NCBI RefSeq assembly: GCF_009674495.1
Contig: NZ_WKJN01000007.1
Span: forward strand, 124,001 to 188,000
Direction: 5' to 3'
DNA length: 64,000 bases
From: Duganella alba
GTDB lineage: Bacteria; Pseudomonadota; Gammaproteobacteria; Burkholderiales; Burkholderiaceae_D
The notes under the pieces were generated by a model that searched no databases, had not been told where the DNA came from, and was given only the letters and a program-made list of their open reading frames with translations. Both the position numbers and the translations under genes were made by a program. How positions within the stretch are numbered: the first letter of the stretch is position 1; each line of letters opens with the position of its first letter. Below are positions 44,780-55,406 of this stretch, in pieces.

Positions 44780-46114
44780 TTATCGCGTCGGAATTCCGCC
44801 TTTGAAGTTTGCTTTGCGCAGCAGCGATTCATATTGCTGCGACATCACGTAGTTTTGTACTTGCGCCATGAAATCCATGGTAACAACCACAATAATCAAC
44901 AACGAAGTACCGCCAAAATAGAATGGTACTTTCCACTCGGCTTGCATGAATTCCGGCAACAAACACACCAAAGTGATGTAGATGGCGCCAGCCAGGGTCA
45001 ATCGCGTCAGGATCTTGTCGATGTAGCGGGCAGTCTGCTCACCGGGACGAATCCCTGGCACAAAGGCCCCGCTCTTCTTCAAGTTATCCGCTGTTTCCTT
45101 GCTGTTGAAGACCAGCGCTGTATAGAAGAAACAGAAAAACACGATCGCGATGGCGTACAACAGTGCGTGGATGGGCTCGCCTGGCCCCATCGATGCTGCC
45201 AAATCTTTCAGGAACCGGACCGCCGGGTTGGCCGTGTCGGCGCCCGTCGTAAACCAGCCCACGATCGTGGCCGGGAACAAGATAATCGACGAAGCGAAGA
45301 TCGGTGGGATCACGCCGGCCATGTTCAATTTCAATGGCAGGTGCGACGTTTGTCCACCGTAAATCTTGTTACCCACCTGGCGTTTCGCATAGTTCACCAG
45401 AATCTTGCGTTGGCCACGTTCCACGAAGACCACCAGGAACGTCACCGCCACTACCAGGATCATGATGATGATCGCGGACAGCGCGCCGATCGAACCGTTC
45501 GACACCGACTGGCCGAGGCCACCCAGCGCGCCCGGCAGGCCGGCGGCGATACCCGCGAAGATGATGATCGAGATGCCATTACCGAGACCACGCTCGGTAA
45601 TTTGCTCGCCCAACCACATCACGAACATGGTTCCGGTCAACAGCGTCACGACCGTCACGAAACGGAAGGCATAACCTGGATCCAGCACCAGGCCTGCCTG
45701 CGACTCCAAAGCAACTGCAATCCCGAGCGCCTGGAATCCCGCCAGCAACACCGTGAAATACCGGGTGTACTGGGTGATCTTGCGTCGGCCTGCTTCGCCT
45801 TCCTTCTTCAGCGCTTCCATCTGCGGCGAGACGATCGACACCAACTGCATGATGATCGAGGCCGAGATGTACGGCGTGATACCCAGCGCAAACACCGTGA
45901 AGCGCGCGAGCGCGCCACCGCTGAACATGTTCAACATGCCCAGGATGCCGCCCTCTTGCGACTTGAACAGCGCGGCCAATTGTACCGGATCGATCCCGGG
46001 AACCGGGATGTGAGCGCCGATACGATAAACCACCAATGCGCCAAGCAGGAACCAGAGCCGGCCCCAAGGGAAACCAGCTGCTGCACTTTTAGCCAATTGT
46101 GGATTAGTCGCCAA
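44780..46114 (-). CDS. secY: Protein translocase subunit SecY
   Basis: SecY (444 aa) is the channel of the Sec translocon, with ten membrane helices. [24 protein letters not shown] is helix 1, followed by the plug region, and the C-terminal cytoplasmic part ends [11 protein letters not shown]. The only start that fits is TTG at 46114, with GGAG six bases upstream; no in-frame ATG precedes the conserved [13 protein letters not shown] N-terminus. It follows rplO in the spc operon. Confidence 0.97.
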   Translation of the reverse strand: MATNPQLAKSAAAGFPWGRLWFLLGALVVYRIGAHIPVPGIDPVQLAALFKSQEGGILGMLNMFSGGALARFTVFALGITPYISASIIMQLVSIVSPQMEALKKEGEAGRRKITQYTRYFTVLLAGFQALGIAVALESQAGLVLDPGYAFRFVTVVTLLTGTMFVMWLGEQITERGLGNGISIIIFAGIAAGLPGALGGLGQSVSNGSIGALSAIIIMILVVAVTFLVVFVERGQRKILVNYAKRQVGNKIYGGQTSHLPLKLNMAGVIPPIFASSIILFPATIVGWFTTGADTANPAVRFLKDLAASMGPGEPIHALLYAIAIVFFCFFYTALVFNSKETADNLKKSGAFVPGIRPGEQTARYIDKILTRLTLAGAIYITLVCLLPEFMQAEWKVPFYFGGTSLLIIVVVTMDFMAQVQNYVMSQQYESLLRKANFKGGIPTR

Positions 46115-46144
46115 TTTTCGCTCCGATCAAGCTGTGTGCGGGGC

Positions 46145-46576
46145 TCAGGCTACCGAGCCGCCGGCTGCTTCGATGGCGGCTTTCGCGCCAGCGGTCACTT
46201 TCAGGCCTTTGAGGTTCACCGCCTTGGTGATCTCGCCGGACAGAATGACGCGCACATCGCGTGCCAGCACGCTCAGTACGCCAGCTTGTTTCAGCACCAG
46301 AATGTCGACATCGCCAACAGCCAGGTTGTTCAGGTCGGACAGACGCACTTCAGCTTTGAAGGTGGCGTTGAGCGACTTGAAACCGCGCTTAGGCAGACGA
46401 CGTTGCAGAGGCATTTGACCGCCTTCGAAGCCGACTTTGTGGAAGCCGCCCGAACGCGATTTCTGACCCTTGTGGCCACGGCCTGCGGTTTTACCCAGGC
46501 CAGAGCCGATACCGCGGCCGACGCGGCGCTTGTAGTGCTTCGCGCCTTCGGCTGGTTGAATGGTATTCAGTTCCAT
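46145..46576 (-). CDS. rplO: 50S ribosomal protein L15
   Basis: L15 (143 aa) has [20 protein letters not shown], the Gly/Lys-rich [16 protein letters not shown] and [18 protein letters not shown]. The start at 46576 is chosen; an upstream in-frame start at 46609 overlaps rpmD. It lies 30 bases before secY. Confidence 0.97.
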   Translation of the reverse strand: MELNTIQPAEGAKHYKRRVGRGIGSGLGKTAGRGHKGQKSRSGGFHKVGFEGGQMPLQRRLPKRGFKSLNATFKAEVRLSDLNNLAVGDVDILVLKQAGVLSVLARDVRVILSGEITKAVNLKGLKVTAGAKAAIEAAGGSVA

Positions 46577-46601
46577 GATTTCTCCGTGAGTAAGCCGGGG
46601 C

Positions 46602-46784
46602 TTACGCAACTACTTTAACGAGATACGACACTTTGTTGATCATGCCGCGTACGGATGGGGTGTCTTGCAGCTCGGCGACCGAGTTGACGCGACGCAGGCC
46701 CAGACCGCGAACGGTGGCACGGTGATCTTGACGAGTGCCAATCAGGCCCTTGACCAGTTGTACTTTGACGGTTTTCGTAGTCAT
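46602..46784 (-). CDS. rpmD: 50S ribosomal protein L30
   Basis: L30 (60 aa) has [20 protein letters not shown] and [20 protein letters not shown]. The ATG at 46784 follows AAGGTG; an in-frame GTG three codons upstream is not needed. It lies between rpsE and rplO. Confidence 0.96.
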   Translation of the reverse strand: MTTKTVKVQLVKGLIGTRQDHRATVRGLGLRRVNSVAELQDTPSVRGMINKVSYLVKVVA

Positions 46785-46794
46785 GTCGTTCACC

Positions 46795-47313
46795 TTAACC
46801 CAGGATCTCTTCTACCGACTTGCCGCGTTTCGCAGCGATGTCAGCAGGAGTGCTCAGTTTAGCCAGGCCGTCCAGCGTGGCGCGAACCAGGTTGTACGGG
46901 TTGCTCGAACCGGTCGATTTCGCGACCACGTCGGTAACGCCCATGACTTCGAAGATTGCGCGCATCGCGCCGCCAGCGATGACGCCGGTACCTGGTTTCG
47001 CAGGCGACATCATTACTTTCGAGGCGCCGTGGCGACCCAGGACGGTGTGGTGCAGGGTGCCGTTTTTCAGCGGTACTTTGATCAGGTTGCGACGGGCTTC
47101 TTCCATTGCCTTCTGCACACCGACCGGTACCTCTTTCGACTTGCCCTTGCCCATGCCGATGCGGCCATCGCCGTCACCAACCACGGTCAGCGCGGCGAAA
47201 CCCATGATACGACCACCCTTGACCACTTTGGTCACGCGGTTGATCGCGATCATTTTTTCGCGCATGCCGTCGTCCGGCTTGTCGCTTGCCATTTTTGCTT
47301 GCATTTTTGCCAT
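46795..47313 (-). CDS. rpsE: 30S ribosomal protein S5
   Basis: S5 (172 aa) controls decoding fidelity with S4. [39 protein letters not shown] and [22 protein letters not shown] motifs are present (here [18 protein letters not shown]). The N-terminal [14 protein letters not shown] is a short lineage extension. Confidence 0.97.
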   Translation of the reverse strand: MAKMQAKMASDKPDDGMREKMIAINRVTKVVKGGRIMGFAALTVVGDGDGRIGMGKGKSKEVPVGVQKAMEEARRNLIKVPLKNGTLHHTVLGRHGASKVMMSPAKPGTGVIAGGAMRAIFEVMGVTDVVAKSTGSSNPYNLVRATLDGLAKLSTPADIAAKRGKSVEEILG

Positions 47314-47322
47314 GATCGTTCC

Positions 47323-47685
47323 TTAGAACTTCAGACCGGCTTCACGCGCGGCTTCTGCCAGCGCCTTCACACGGCCGTGATAACGGAAACCGGAACGGTC
47401 GAAGGCGACTTCGGTGATACCGGCTTTCAGTGCTTTTTCTGCTACGCGCTTGCCCACCAGTGCGGCGGCAGCGGCGTTGCCACCCTTGCCCGATTGGCCG
47501 GCCAGTTCAGCGCGTACTTCCGCTTCTACGGTCGAGGCCGAAACCAGTACTTTGGCTTCCGGGCTGATCAGGTTCGCATAAATGTGCAGGTTAGTGCGGT
47601 GCACCGACAGGCGGTTCACTTTCAGTTGTGCGATCTTGATCCGGGTTTGACGTCCGCGACGCAGACGAGATTCTTTTTTATCCAT
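47323..47685 (-). CDS. rplR: 50S ribosomal protein L18
   Basis: L18 (120 aa) binds 5S rRNA. The basic N-terminus [20 protein letters not shown] and the C-terminal [20 protein letters not shown] are diagnostic. It lies between rplF and rpsE. Confidence 0.97.
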   Translation of the reverse strand: MDKKESRLRRGRQTRIKIAQLKVNRLSVHRTNLHIYANLISPEAKVLVSASTVEAEVRAELAGQSGKGGNAAAAALVGKRVAEKALKAGITEVAFDRSGFRYHGRVKALAEAAREAGLKF

Positions 47686-47698
47686 CGTCAGCCCCTAA

Positions 47699-48232
47699 TT
47701 ACTTCTTCTTGGTTTCTTTAAGCTTAACCACTTCGTCCGAATAACGGACGCCCTTGCCTTTGTACGGCTCAGGAGCGCGGTAAGCGCGAACTTCGGCAGC
47801 AACCTGACCCACCTTTTGACGATCGATGCCTTTGATGACGATCTCGGTCGGGGTGGCGGTGGCGCAGGTCACGCCTTCTGGCATGGCGTGCACGACCGGG
47901 TGCGAGAAACCCAGCGACAGGTTCAGCTTGTCGCCGGCGGCCTGGGCTTTGTAGCCCACGCCGACCAGGTTCAGCTTTTTCTCGAAGCCCTTGGTCACAC
48001 CGGTCACCATGTTGTTGACCAGCGCGCGCAGCGTGCCGGACATGGCGTTCGCTTCGCGGCTGTCGTTCGACGGCTCGAAGCTCAGGGTGCCTGCATTGTT
48101 TTCTACTTTAACCAGGCCATTCAGGTTCTGGGTCAGGACGCCCAGCGGGCCCTTGACGGTGATCGCTTGTGCGGAGATGGCAACATCAGCGCCAGCTGGC
48201 ACGGCGATCGGCATTTTAGCTACTCGGGACAT
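47699..48232 (-). CDS. rplF: 50S ribosomal protein L6
   Basis: L6 (177 aa) has [31 protein letters not shown] and the C-terminal [16 protein letters not shown], which contacts the GTPase centre. The start at 48232 is chosen over an in-frame start at 48277 that overlaps rpsH. Confidence 0.97.
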   Translation of the reverse strand: MSRVAKMPIAVPAGADVAISAQAITVKGPLGVLTQNLNGLVKVENNAGTLSFEPSNDSREANAMSGTLRALVNNMVTGVTKGFEKKLNLVGVGYKAQAAGDKLNLSLGFSHPVVHAMPEGVTCATATPTEIVIKGIDRQKVGQVAAEVRAYRAPEPYKGKGVRYSDEVVKLKETKKK

Positions 48233-48242
48233 GTGTAACTCC

Positions 48243-48638
48243 TTATGCGACGTAGCAAATAACTTCGCCGCCGACACCGGTAGCGCGTGCTTTGCGGTCA
48301 GTCATGACGCCTTGCGGAGTCGACACGATCGCCACACCCAAGCCATTCATCACAGTAGGGATCTCGTCTTTGCCCTTGTAGACGCGCAGGCCTGGACGGG
48401 ACACGCGCTCGAGGCGCTCGATGACGGGACGGCCAACATAATACTTCAAACCGATTTTCAGTTCCGCTTTGCCGCCAGTTTCAGCGACAGCGAAATCTTC
48501 AATGTAACCCTCGTCCTTGAGGACGTTGGCAATCGCAATTTTGACTTTCGACGATGGCATGGCCACGGTCGTTTTTTGCACGCCCTGGGCGTTACGAATG
48601 CGGGTCAGCATATCGGCGATAGGATCGCTCATACTCAT
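48243..48638 (-). CDS. rpsH: 30S ribosomal protein S8
   Basis: S8 (131 aa), a primary 16S binder and in E. coli repressor of the spc operon, has [16 protein letters not shown] and [20 protein letters not shown]. Two close ATGs (48638, 48632) are possible; the second gives the canonical MSDPIADM start. Confidence 0.97.
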   Translation of the reverse strand: MSMSDPIADMLTRIRNAQGVQKTTVAMPSSKVKIAIANVLKDEGYIEDFAVAETGGKAELKIGLKYYVGRPVIERLERVSRPGLRVYKGKDEIPTVMNGLGVAIVSTPQGVMTDRKARATGVGGEVICYVA

Positions 48639-48652
48639 TGCTTATTCTCCTA

Positions 48653-48958
48653 TTACCAGCTAGCTTTAGTCATACCCGGGATCTCACCACGCATGGCGAA
48701 TTCACGGAGCTTGATACGGCCCAGACCGAATTTACGGAAGGTGCCGCGTGGACGACCGGTGACGGCGCAGCGGTTACGCTGGCGGGTCGGAGCCGAGTTA
48801 CGTGGCAGCGCTTGCAGTTTCAGGCGCGCTTCGTAACGTTCTTCTTCCGATTTCGACTGGTCATCGATGATGGCCTTGAGCGAGGCGCGCTTGGCGGCGA
48901 ATTTGTTCGCCAGGGCCACGCGTTTCGCTTCACGGTTAATCAGTGCGAGTTTTGCCAT
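48653..48958 (-). CDS. rpsN: 30S ribosomal protein S14
   Basis: S14 (101 aa) is the long, zinc-free form: the C-terminal half reads [19 protein letters not shown] with a single Cys. It ends [11 protein letters not shown]. It lies between rplE and rpsH. Confidence 0.97.
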   Translation of the reverse strand: MAKLALINREAKRVALANKFAAKRASLKAIIDDQSKSEEERYEARLKLQALPRNSAPTRQRNRCAVTGRPRGTFRKFGLGRIKLREFAMRGEIPGMTKASW

Positions 48959-48964
48959 GATCTC

Positions 48965-49504
48965 TTAGTTCCTGAACGGGAATTTGAAGGCGGCGAGCAG
49001 AGCTTTCGCTTCGTCGTCGGTCTTAGCGGTGGTGGTGATCGAAATGTTCATACCACGCAGCGCATCGATCTTGTCGTACTCGATCTCCGGGAAGATGATC
49101 TGCTCTTTCACACCGATGTTGTAGTTGCCACGGCCATCGAACGAGCGGCCATTCACACCGCGGAAGTCACGCACGCGCGGCAGGGCCACGGTGATGAAGC
49201 GGTCGAGGAACTCGTACATGCGGGCGCCACGCAGGGTGACCATGGTACCGATCGGGTAGCCTTCACGGATCTTGAAGCCCGCAATGGCCTTACGCGACTT
49301 GGTGGTCACTGGTTTCTGACCGGCGATCTTGGTCAGGTCGCCGACAGCGTGCTCGAGCACTTTTTTGTCGGCAATCGCTTCACCCACACCCATGTTCAGG
49401 GTGATCTTGGTCAGACGTGGAACTTCCATCACCGATTTGTAACCGAATTTCTCGGTCAGGTCGGCGACGACCTTTTCTTTATAGAATTCTTGGAGACGTG
49501 CCAT
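48965..49504 (-). CDS. rplE: 50S ribosomal protein L5
   Basis: L5 (179 aa) binds 5S rRNA and the P-site t[42 protein letters not shown] and [18 protein letters not shown] are diagnostic. It ends six bases before rpsN. Confidence 0.97.
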   Translation of the reverse strand: MARLQEFYKEKVVADLTEKFGYKSVMEVPRLTKITLNMGVGEAIADKKVLEHAVGDLTKIAGQKPVTTKSRKAIAGFKIREGYPIGTMVTLRGARMYEFLDRFITVALPRVRDFRGVNGRSFDGRGNYNIGVKEQIIFPEIEYDKIDALRGMNISITTTAKTDDEAKALLAAFKFPFRN

Positions 49505-49510
49505 GATTTC

Positions 49511-49825
49511 TTAAGCCTTCACTACTTCGCCGGACGATTTAAAGACGCGGACTTTTTTGCCGTCGACATCTTTGAAACCAACACGGTCTGCCTTGCCAGT
49601 CGCTGCATTGAACAATGCAACGTTGGACACGTGAATCGGCATGGTCTTATCGACGATACCACCTTGTACGCCAGTCATTGGGTTAGGCTTGGTCGCTTTT
49701 TTGGCGACGTTGACACCTTCAACCACAACGTGTTCTGCGTCGACTCGACGCGAAACTACGCCACGCTTGCCCTTGTCTTTACCGGCCAGAACGATGACTT
49801 CGTCGTTTTTACGAATCTTATCCAT
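49511..49825 (-). CDS. rplX: 50S ribosomal protein L24
   Basis: L24 (104 aa) helps initiate 50S assembly. [20 protein letters not shown] is the KOW motif. It is ten bases downstream of rplN. Confidence 0.97.
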   Translation of the reverse strand: MDKIRKNDEVIVLAGKDKGKRGVVSRRVDAEHVVVEGVNVAKKATKPNPMTGVQGGIVDKTMPIHVSNVALFNAATGKADRVGFKDVDGKKVRVFKSSGEVVKA

Positions 49826-49835
49826 TACTGACTCC

Positions 49836-50204
49836 TTACAGGACTTCCGGTGCCAGGGACACGATCTTCATGAACTTTTCAGTGCGCAGCTCGCGCGTCA
49901 CTGGTCCGAAGATACGGGTACCGATCGGTTCCAGCTTGGCGTTCAACAGTACGGCGGCGTTGCCGTCGAACTTCACCAGGGAACCGTCTTGGCGGCGAAC
50001 ACCTTTAGCGGTGCGCACTACCACGGCGTTATAAATTTCACCTTTTTTGACACGACCGCGTGGCGCAGCAACCTTAACGGTTACCTTGATCACGTCGCCG
50101 ATGCCAGCATAACGGCGCTTGGAGCCGCCCAATACCTTGATGCACATGACTTCTTTGGCACCGGTATTGTCGGCCACTTCGAGCCGGCTTTCAGTTTGAA
50201 TCAT
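49836..50204 (-). CDS. rplN: 50S ribosomal protein L14
   Basis: L14 (122 aa) has [35 protein letters not shown] and [20 protein letters not shown]. It is the first gene of the spc group here, preceded by its own promoter region. Confidence 0.97.
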   Translation of the reverse strand: MIQTESRLEVADNTGAKEVMCIKVLGGSKRRYAGIGDVIKVTVKVAAPRGRVKKGEIYNAVVVRTAKGVRRQDGSLVKFDGNAAVLLNAKLEPIGTRIFGPVTRELRTEKFMKIVSLAPEVL

Positions 50205-50379
50205 AGTATTCTCTTTCCCAACTTAAGCCGAAGAATCCACACAATGCGGACCTGCGGTCAGTCTTGGTCCCGCCAGAGCGCTCATGAAGAGCCCACTGTT
50301 TGGGTGCTTGACCTTCGTACTGCTACTGACCGCACGGTTCAGCGTCTGTGGCCAGACACTTTGCGGCGTTACATGAACG

Positions 50380-50417
50380 AAGCCCGCAAGTATTACATAC
50401 CTTTTGCGGGCTTGCAA
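50380..50417 (-). promoter_or_regulatory. Probable spc operon promoter inside an inverted repeat
   Basis: On the minus strand TTGCAA (50412-50417) and TAATAC (50390-50395) are spaced by 16 bases. A perfect 10-bp inverted repeat, AAGCCCGCAA / TTGCGGGCTT (50380-50389 and 50404-50413), has the -10 in its spacer. The leader from here to rplN is about 180 bases and has no other gene. Confidence 0.6.
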
Positions 50418-50427
50418 GAACTAATTG

Positions 50428-50459
50428 AAAATCGCCCCCGATCCGTGGATCGGAGGCGA
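50428..50459 (-). terminator. Intrinsic terminator after rpsQ (end of S10 operon)
   Basis: TCGCC-c-CCGATCC pairs with GGATCGG-a-GGCGA, with four T on the minus strand. It lies ten bases after rpsQ and just upstream of the spc promoter, marking the boundary of the two operons. Confidence 0.75.
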
Positions 50460-50468
50460 CGTCTTCAA

Positions 50469-50735
50469 TTAAACGATTTGTGCGGCTTGCACCACACGGG
50501 TCACGGTCCATGCCTTCGTTTTGGAGATCGGACGACCTTCCACGATTTCCACCGTGTCACCGGCTTTCACCTGGTTGGTCTCGTCATGCGCGTGGTACTT
50601 GTTCGAGCGGACGATGATCTTGCCGTACAAAGGATGTTTCACGTGACGTTCGATCAGAACGGTAACGGTTTTGTCCATCTTGTCAGACACAACTTTACCG
50701 ATCAGCGTACGCTTCAGCTTTACTTGCTCGGTCAT
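50469..50735 (-). CDS. rpsQ: 30S ribosomal protein S17
   Basis: S17 (88 aa) has [40 protein letters not shown] and [20 protein letters not shown]. It overlaps rpmC by 4 bases. Confidence 0.97.
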   Translation of the reverse strand: MTEQVKLKRTLIGKVVSDKMDKTVTVLIERHVKHPLYGKIIVRSNKYHAHDETNQVKAGDTVEIVEGRPISKTKAWTVTRVVQAAQIV

Positions 50736-50923
50736 TTTGCTTCCTTCGTGTTCATTACCGTTTTTACGCGTGCGATATCGCGACGTACCTTCTTGAGCTG
50801 CGAAGTGTTGCTCAGCTGTTGCGTCGCGGTTTGCATACGCAGGCCGAACTGTGCCTTCAACAGGTCATTCAGCTCTTTTTGCAGAGCTGCCTGGTCTTTG
50901 CCGCGGAGTTCAGATGCTTTCAT
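50732..50923 (-). CDS. rpmC: 50S ribosomal protein L29
   Basis: L29 (63 aa) lies at the peptide tunnel exit. [20 protein letters not shown] and [18 protein letters not shown] are typical. It lies 12 bases after rplP. Confidence 0.96.
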   Translation of the reverse strand: MKASELRGKDQAALQKELNDLLKAQFGLRMQTATQQLSNTSQLKKVRRDIARVKTVMNTKEAK

Positions 50924-50935
50924 AATTCACTCCTG

Positions 50936-51355
50936 TTATTGGCCAACTTGGCGGACCACGAAGGTGGTCGCCAGTGGCAGTTTGGCAGCGGCCAGGCGGA
51001 ATGCTTCGCGCGCCAGTTCTTCTGCGACGCCATCCATTTCGTACAGGACTTTGCCTGGACGGATTTCAGCGACGTAGTACTCCGGATTACCTTTACCGTT
51101 ACCCATACGGACTTCGGCAGGCTTGTTCGAGATCGGTTTGTCCGGGAAGACGCGGATCCAGATACGACCGCCACGTTTGATGTGACGGGTCATGGCGCGA
51201 CGTGCCGCTTCGATCTGACGGGCCGTGATACGACCACGAACCGTAGCTTTCAGACCGAATTCGCCGAACGACACCGAAGTGCCGGCGCTGTGCGAAATGC
51301 CGGTGTTACGGCCTTTCTGCTCTTTACGATACTTTCTGCGTGCTGGTTGCAGCAT
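50936..51355 (-). CDS. rplP: 50S ribosomal protein L16
   Basis: L16 (139 aa) organises the A-site region. [39 protein letters not shown] and [20 protein letters not shown] are diagnostic. The start is two bases after the rpsC stop. Confidence 0.97.
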   Translation of the reverse strand: MLQPARRKYRKEQKGRNTGISHSAGTSVSFGEFGLKATVRGRITARQIEAARRAMTRHIKRGGRIWIRVFPDKPISNKPAEVRMGNGKGNPEYYVAEIRPGKVLYEMDGVAEELAREAFRLAAAKLPLATTFVVRQVGQ

Positions 51356-51357
51356 GA

Positions 51358-52152
51358 TTATTCTCCTGCTTTCTCAGCCGGTTTGGCCGGGGCGCGACGG
51401 GCACCTGGCGCGGCTGGTTTCGCGCCGGCTGGGCGTGGGCGGCCAGCTGGCTTGCCGTCTTCACGACGTGGGCCACGTGGCTTTTTCTCGTCCGGTGGGG
51501 TGTCGATGACTGGTGCTTCGCCGGTGGCGGAGCGGTCGCCCTTGTACACCCACACCTTGACACCGATGATGCCGTAGGTGGTCGAGGCTTCGCTGGTGCC
51601 GTAGTCGATATCGGCGCGCAGGGTGTGCAGTGGCACACGGCCTTCGCGGTACCACTCTTTACGAGCGATTTCGATACCGTTCAGACGACCCGACGACATG
51701 ATCTTGATGCCCAGGGCGCCCAGACGCATGGCGTTCTGCATCGCGCGTTTCATGGCGCGGCGGAACATGATGCGTTTTTCCAGCTGTTGCGCGATCGAAT
51801 CGGCGATCAGCTGCGAATCGATCTCTGGCTTGCGGATCTCTTCGATGTTGACGTGCACCGGCACACCCATGATCTTGGTCAGCGCGGACTTCAGTACTTC
51901 GATGTCCTCGCCTTTTTTACCAATGACCACGCCTGGACGCGAGCTGTAGATGGTGAAACGCGCGTTCTTGGCTGGACGCTCGATGACGATGCGGCCGACC
52001 GAAGCGTTCTTCAGCTTGGCTTTCAGGTAGGTACGTGCTTTCAAGTCTTCGTTCAGCATGGCGGCAAAGTTACCATTGCCTGCATACCAACGCGAAGCCC
52101 AGTTACGGGTAACCGCCAGGCGGAAACCAGTTGGATGAATTTTCTGACCCAT
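51358..52152 (-). CDS. rpsC: 30S ribosomal protein S3
   Basis: S3 (264 aa) forms part of the mRNA entry channel. [20 protein letters not shown], the KH domain with [17 protein letters not shown], and the C-terminal [20 protein letters not shown] are present. The last 45 residues are a Pro/Ala/Arg/Lys-rich extension ([18 protein letters not shown] and beyond) common in Burkholderiales. Confidence 0.97.
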   Translation of the reverse strand: MGQKIHPTGFRLAVTRNWASRWYAGNGNFAAMLNEDLKARTYLKAKLKNASVGRIVIERPAKNARFTIYSSRPGVVIGKKGEDIEVLKSALTKIMGVPVHVNIEEIRKPEIDSQLIADSIAQQLEKRIMFRRAMKRAMQNAMRLGALGIKIMSSGRLNGIEIARKEWYREGRVPLHTLRADIDYGTSEASTTYGIIGVKVWVYKGDRSATGEAPVIDTPPDEKKPRGPRREDGKPAGRPRPAGAKPAAPGARRAPAKPAEKAGE

Positions 52153-52161
52153 CTTGGCTCC

Positions 52162-52491
52162 TTAGTTGCCTACGGTCACATAAATGTGACACGATTGTTT
52201 CGAGATACGATCGCCACGACCTTTTGCACGCGCGGTGAAGCGCTTCAGGATCGGGCCCTTTTCAACGTAGATCGTTTTCACGAACAGTTCGTCGATGTCG
52301 GCACCATCGTTGTGCTCGGCGTTGGCGATGGCCGACTCCAGCACTTTCTTGATGATGGTGGCGCCTTTTTTCGGGCTGAACTGCAGAATGTTGAGTGCTG
52401 CGTCAACTTTCTTGCCACGGATCAGGTCAGCAACCAGACGGCCCTTTTGGTCCGACAGGCGCACGCCTTTGAGGATAGCTTTGGTTTCCAT
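52162..52491 (-). CDS. rplV: 50S ribosomal protein L22
   Basis: L22 (109 aa) lines the exit tunnel. [20 protein letters not shown] and the C-terminal [20 protein letters not shown] hairpin region are diagnostic. It shares one base with the rpsS stop. Confidence 0.97.
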   Translation of the reverse strand: METKAILKGVRLSDQKGRLVADLIRGKKVDAALNILQFSPKKGATIIKKVLESAIANAEHNDGADIDELFVKTIYVEKGPILKRFTARAKGRGDRISKQSCHIYVTVGN

Positions 52492-52766
52492 TATTTCTTC
52501 GCCTTCTTGTCAGCGGCATGGCCTTTGAACGTGCGGGTCAGCGCGAATTCGCCGAGCTTGTGACCAACCATGTTCTCGGAAACGTACACTGGCACGTGCA
52601 GCTTGCCGTTGTGAACAGCGATCGTCAGGCCGATGAAGTCAGGCATGATGGTCGAGCGACGGGACCAGGTTTTGATTGGCTTTTTGTCTTTGGTCGCTTG
52701 CGCGGCTTCGACTTTTTTCACCAGGTGGGCGTCACAGAACGGCCCTTTTTTCAATGAACGAGTCAT
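52491..52766 (-). CDS. rpsS: 30S ribosomal protein S19
   Basis: S19 (91 aa) has [40 protein letters not shown] and [20 protein letters not shown], all canonical. Confidence 0.97.
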   Translation of the reverse strand: MTRSLKKGPFCDAHLVKKVEAAQATKDKKPIKTWSRRSTIMPDFIGLTIAVHNGKLHVPVYVSENMVGHKLGEFALTRTFKGHAADKKAKK

Positions 52767-52775
52767 GATTTATCC

Positions 52776-53606
52776 TTATTTCTTGCCGCGGCGCGAGACG
52801 ATCATCGAAGAAGTACGCTTGTTGCTGCGAGTCTTCTTGCCCTTGGTCTGTTGGCCCCATGGCGACACAGGATGACGACCAGCTGCCGTTTTACCTTCAC
52901 CACCACCGTGCGGGTGATCGACCGGGTTCATGACCACACCGCGAACGGTAGGACGAACACCGCGCCAGCGCATCGCACCAGCTTTACCGATTTTACGCAG
53001 GCTGTGTTCGGCATTGCCGACTTCACCCACGGTTGCACGGCACTCGATGTGCACGCGACGCACTTCACCCGAGCGCAGACGCACCTGAGCGTAAGTACCT
53101 TCACGCGCCATCAGCACCACGCCGGCGCCGGCGGTACGGGCCATCTGGGCACCTTTACCTGGCAGCATTTCGACGCAGTTCATCACGGTACCGACCGGGA
53201 TGTTGCGGATCGGCAGGCAGTTACCCGCCTTGATCGGCGCTTCGGCGCCGGTCATCACGGTGTCGCCCACAGCCATGCCTTTGGTGGCGATGATGTAGGT
53301 ACGGGCGCCGTCGGCGTAGCACAGCAGCGCGATGTGCGCGGTGCGGTTTGGATCGTATTCGATACGTTCCACTTTCGCCGGGATGCCGTCCTTGCTGTTA
53401 CGCTTGAAGTCGATCACGCGGTAGTGCTGCTTGTGACCACCACCGATGTGACGGGTGGTGATGTGGCCGTTGTTGTTACGGCCGGCAGTTTTCGATTTTT
53501 TCTCAACCAGGGCTGCGAACGGACGACCTTTGAACAGGTCGGAGTTCACAACTTTCACCATGCCGCGACGGCCTGGGGAGGTTGGCTTCATCTTAACGAG
53601 TGCCAT
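52776..53606 (-). CDS. rplB: 50S ribosomal protein L2
   Basis: L2 (276 aa) is needed for subunit association and the peptidyl transferase centre. [36 protein letters not shown] and the C-terminal [15 protein letters not shown], with the conserved catalytic-centre His, are present. Its start overlaps the rplW stop by one base. Confidence 0.98.
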   Translation of the reverse strand: MALVKMKPTSPGRRGMVKVVNSDLFKGRPFAALVEKKSKTAGRNNNGHITTRHIGGGHKQHYRVIDFKRNSKDGIPAKVERIEYDPNRTAHIALLCYADGARTYIIATKGMAVGDTVMTGAEAPIKAGNCLPIRNIPVGTVMNCVEMLPGKGAQMARTAGAGVVLMAREGTYAQVRLRSGEVRRVHIECRATVGEVGNAEHSLRKIGKAGAMRWRGVRPTVRGVVMNPVDHPHGGGEGKTAAGRHPVSPWGQQTKGKKTRSNKRTSSMIVSRRGKK

Positions 53607-53920
53607 TATTTAGCCTCCTCGGTGAAATTGATTTCCTGGCCAGGCTTCAGGCACACGAAAGCACGCTTGGTGTGGTTGCGACGGCCGATGTGGGCGCCGG
53701 AACGTTTCTGCTTACCTTCGCGGTTCACGGTTTGCACCGATTCCACTTGCACTTTGAACAGCAGTTCAACGGCAGCCTTGATTTCTGGCTTGGTCGCGTC
53801 GGTGGTGACGCGGAACACGATCTGCTCGTTCTTTTCCGCGACCATGGTGGCCTTCTCGGAAATCACTGGAGCAACCAGCACCTTCATCAGGCGCTCTTCG
53901 CTAAATTTCAATGCGCTCAT
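53606..53920 (-). CDS. rplW: 50S ribosomal protein L23
   Basis: L23 (104 aa) is the docking site for trigger factor and SRP at the tunnel exit. [20 protein letters not shown] and [20 protein letters not shown] are typical. It overlaps rplD by 4 bases. Confidence 0.97.
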   Translation of the reverse strand: MSALKFSEERLMKVLVAPVISEKATMVAEKNEQIVFRVTTDATKPEIKAAVELLFKVQVESVQTVNREGKQKRSGAHIGRRNHTKRAFVCLKPGQEINFTEEAK

Positions 53921-54537
53921 GCCAGCATCTCCTCAATCTTAGCCAATGCAGCTTTGGTGACCACGATCTTCTTGTAGAACACCAGGGACATTGGATCTGC
54001 GTGACGTGGTTCAACAACCAGAACGTTCGGCAGATTGCGCGAAGCCAGTTCCAGGTTTTCGTTGGCGACGTCGGTGATGATCAGTACCGAATCAAAGCCC
54101 ATGCCGGTCAGCTTTTGCGACAGCAGCTTGGTTTTTGGTGCTTCGATCGCGAAATCTTCCACCACAACCAGGCGCTCTTCGCGGGCCAGTTGCGACAGGA
54201 TCGAGCAGATACCAGCGCGGTACATCTTCTTGTTCACTTTGTGGGTGAAGTTCTCGTCAGGCGAGTTCGGGAAGATGCGACCACCGCCGCGCCACAGTGG
54301 CGACGACGACATACCAGCACGTGCGCGGCCGGTGCCTTTTTGGCGCCATGGCTTCTTGGTCGTGTGGTGGACTTCTTCACGGTCTTTTTGTTTACGGTTG
54401 CCGCTGCGAGCATTGGCTTGGTAAGCAACGACGATCTGGTGGATCAGGGCTTCGTTGTAGTCACGGCCGAAGACGGTATCGGCGGCAGCAACGTTAGAGG
54501 CGGCTTGACCTTGAGCGTTCAAGAGCTTGAGTTCCAT
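53917..54537 (-). CDS. rplD: 50S ribosomal protein L4
   Basis: L4 (206 aa) lines the tunnel and in E. coli represses the S10 operon. The tunnel loop [20 protein letters not shown] and [11 protein letters not shown] are canonical. It starts three bases after the rplC stop. Confidence 0.97.
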   Translation of the reverse strand: MELKLLNAQGQAASNVAAADTVFGRDYNEALIHQIVVAYQANARSGNRKQKDREEVHHTTKKPWRQKGTGRARAGMSSSPLWRGGGRIFPNSPDENFTHKVNKKMYRAGICSILSQLAREERLVVVEDFAIEAPKTKLLSQKLTGMGFDSVLIITDVANENLELASRNLPNVLVVEPRHADPMSLVFYKKIVVTKAALAKIEEMLA

Positions 54538-54540
54538 CGT

Positions 54541-55197
54541 TTAAGCTCCCTTCTTTGCTTTAACTTTGACAGCAGGCGAAACCACTACCTGGCCGTTTTT
54601 GGCGCCAGGGATCGCACCTTTGACCAGCAGCAGCTGACGGTCGGCGTCGATACGGGCGATTTCGAGGTTCTGCACGGTCGTGGTGACATCACCCATGTGA
54701 CCGGTCATGCGCTTACCTGGGAACACGCGGCCTGGATCCTGCGCCATACCGATGGAGCCTGGAACATTGTGCGAACGCGAGTTACCGTGGGTGGCACGGC
54801 CCGAAGCGAAGTTGTGACGCTTGATGGTACCGGCGTAGCCTTTACCGATCGAAACACCTTGAACGTCGATCTTTTGACCGACTTCGAACAGGGAAACGGC
54901 AACGACGTCGCCAGCTTTCAGTTCGGCAGCTTTAGCTGCGTCAACGCGGAACTCTTTCAGCAGAGTACCAGCTTCGACACCGGCTTTAGCGTGGTGACCA
55001 GCAACGGCTTTGGTCACGCGGGAAGCGCGACGTTGACCATATGCGACCTGAACCGCGGTATAACCATCAGTTTCAGGGGTTTTGATTTGCGCAACACGGT
55101 TGTTCGATACGTCGACCACGGTGACTGGGATCGAATCCCCGTCATCGGTGAAGATGCGCATCATACCAACCTTGCGACCGAGGAGGCCAAGGCTCAT
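54541..55197 (-). CDS. rplC: 50S ribosomal protein L3
   Basis: L3 (218 aa) is an early 23S binder near the peptidyl transferase centre. [40 protein letters not shown] and [16 protein letters not shown], which carries the Gln/Gly region methylated in E. coli, are present. The start at 55197 has GGAG upstream; an in-frame start at 55215 is less likely. It is the first ribosomal gene here: rpsJ, normally next to it, is absent from this place. Confidence 0.97.
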   Translation of the reverse strand: MSLGLLGRKVGMMRIFTDDGDSIPVTVVDVSNNRVAQIKTPETDGYTAVQVAYGQRRASRVTKAVAGHHAKAGVEAGTLLKEFRVDAAKAAELKAGDVVAVSLFEVGQKIDVQGVSIGKGYAGTIKRHNFASGRATHGNSRSHNVPGSIGMAQDPGRVFPGKRMTGHMGDVTTTVQNLEIARIDADRQLLLVKGAIPGAKNGQVVVSPAVKVKAKKGA

Positions 55198-55294
55198 TTT
55201 TTCTCCAATTCCCACCTACGATTGGGCGGGGATATGTTGAACTACTAAAATTAGTACGGACCAATAAAAAGTCGAATCCATACCGAAGCCGGCT

Positions 55295-55323
55295 AGTGTA
55301 TCGTGATTTGGGGGTTGACGCAA
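55295..55323 (-). promoter_or_regulatory. Probable promoter of the rplC-led S10 operon
   Basis: On the minus strand TTGCGT (55318-55323) and TACACT (55295-55300) are spaced by 17 bases, about 98 bases before rplC. The leader contains the stem TACTAA / TTAGTA (near 55242-55255). A dedicated promoter would be needed because rpsJ is not upstream. Confidence 0.6.
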
Positions 55324-55406
55324 CAACTTAGTACGAGGTATGTCAGTTTTTTGCGCCGGATTCCGCCATGGCGCCAAACCCCAGCGCCATGCGGGCTGGC
55401 GGCCGC

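Noticed and set aside
44768..46618. 616-codon open frame on the plus strand
   Set aside because: It is antisense to secY and rplO; these are certain genes, and the frame has no family features.
50223..50511. Small open frames in the rpsQ-rplN gap
   Set aside because: They cross the terminator and promoter stems, are mutually overlapping and have no conserved-looking sequence.
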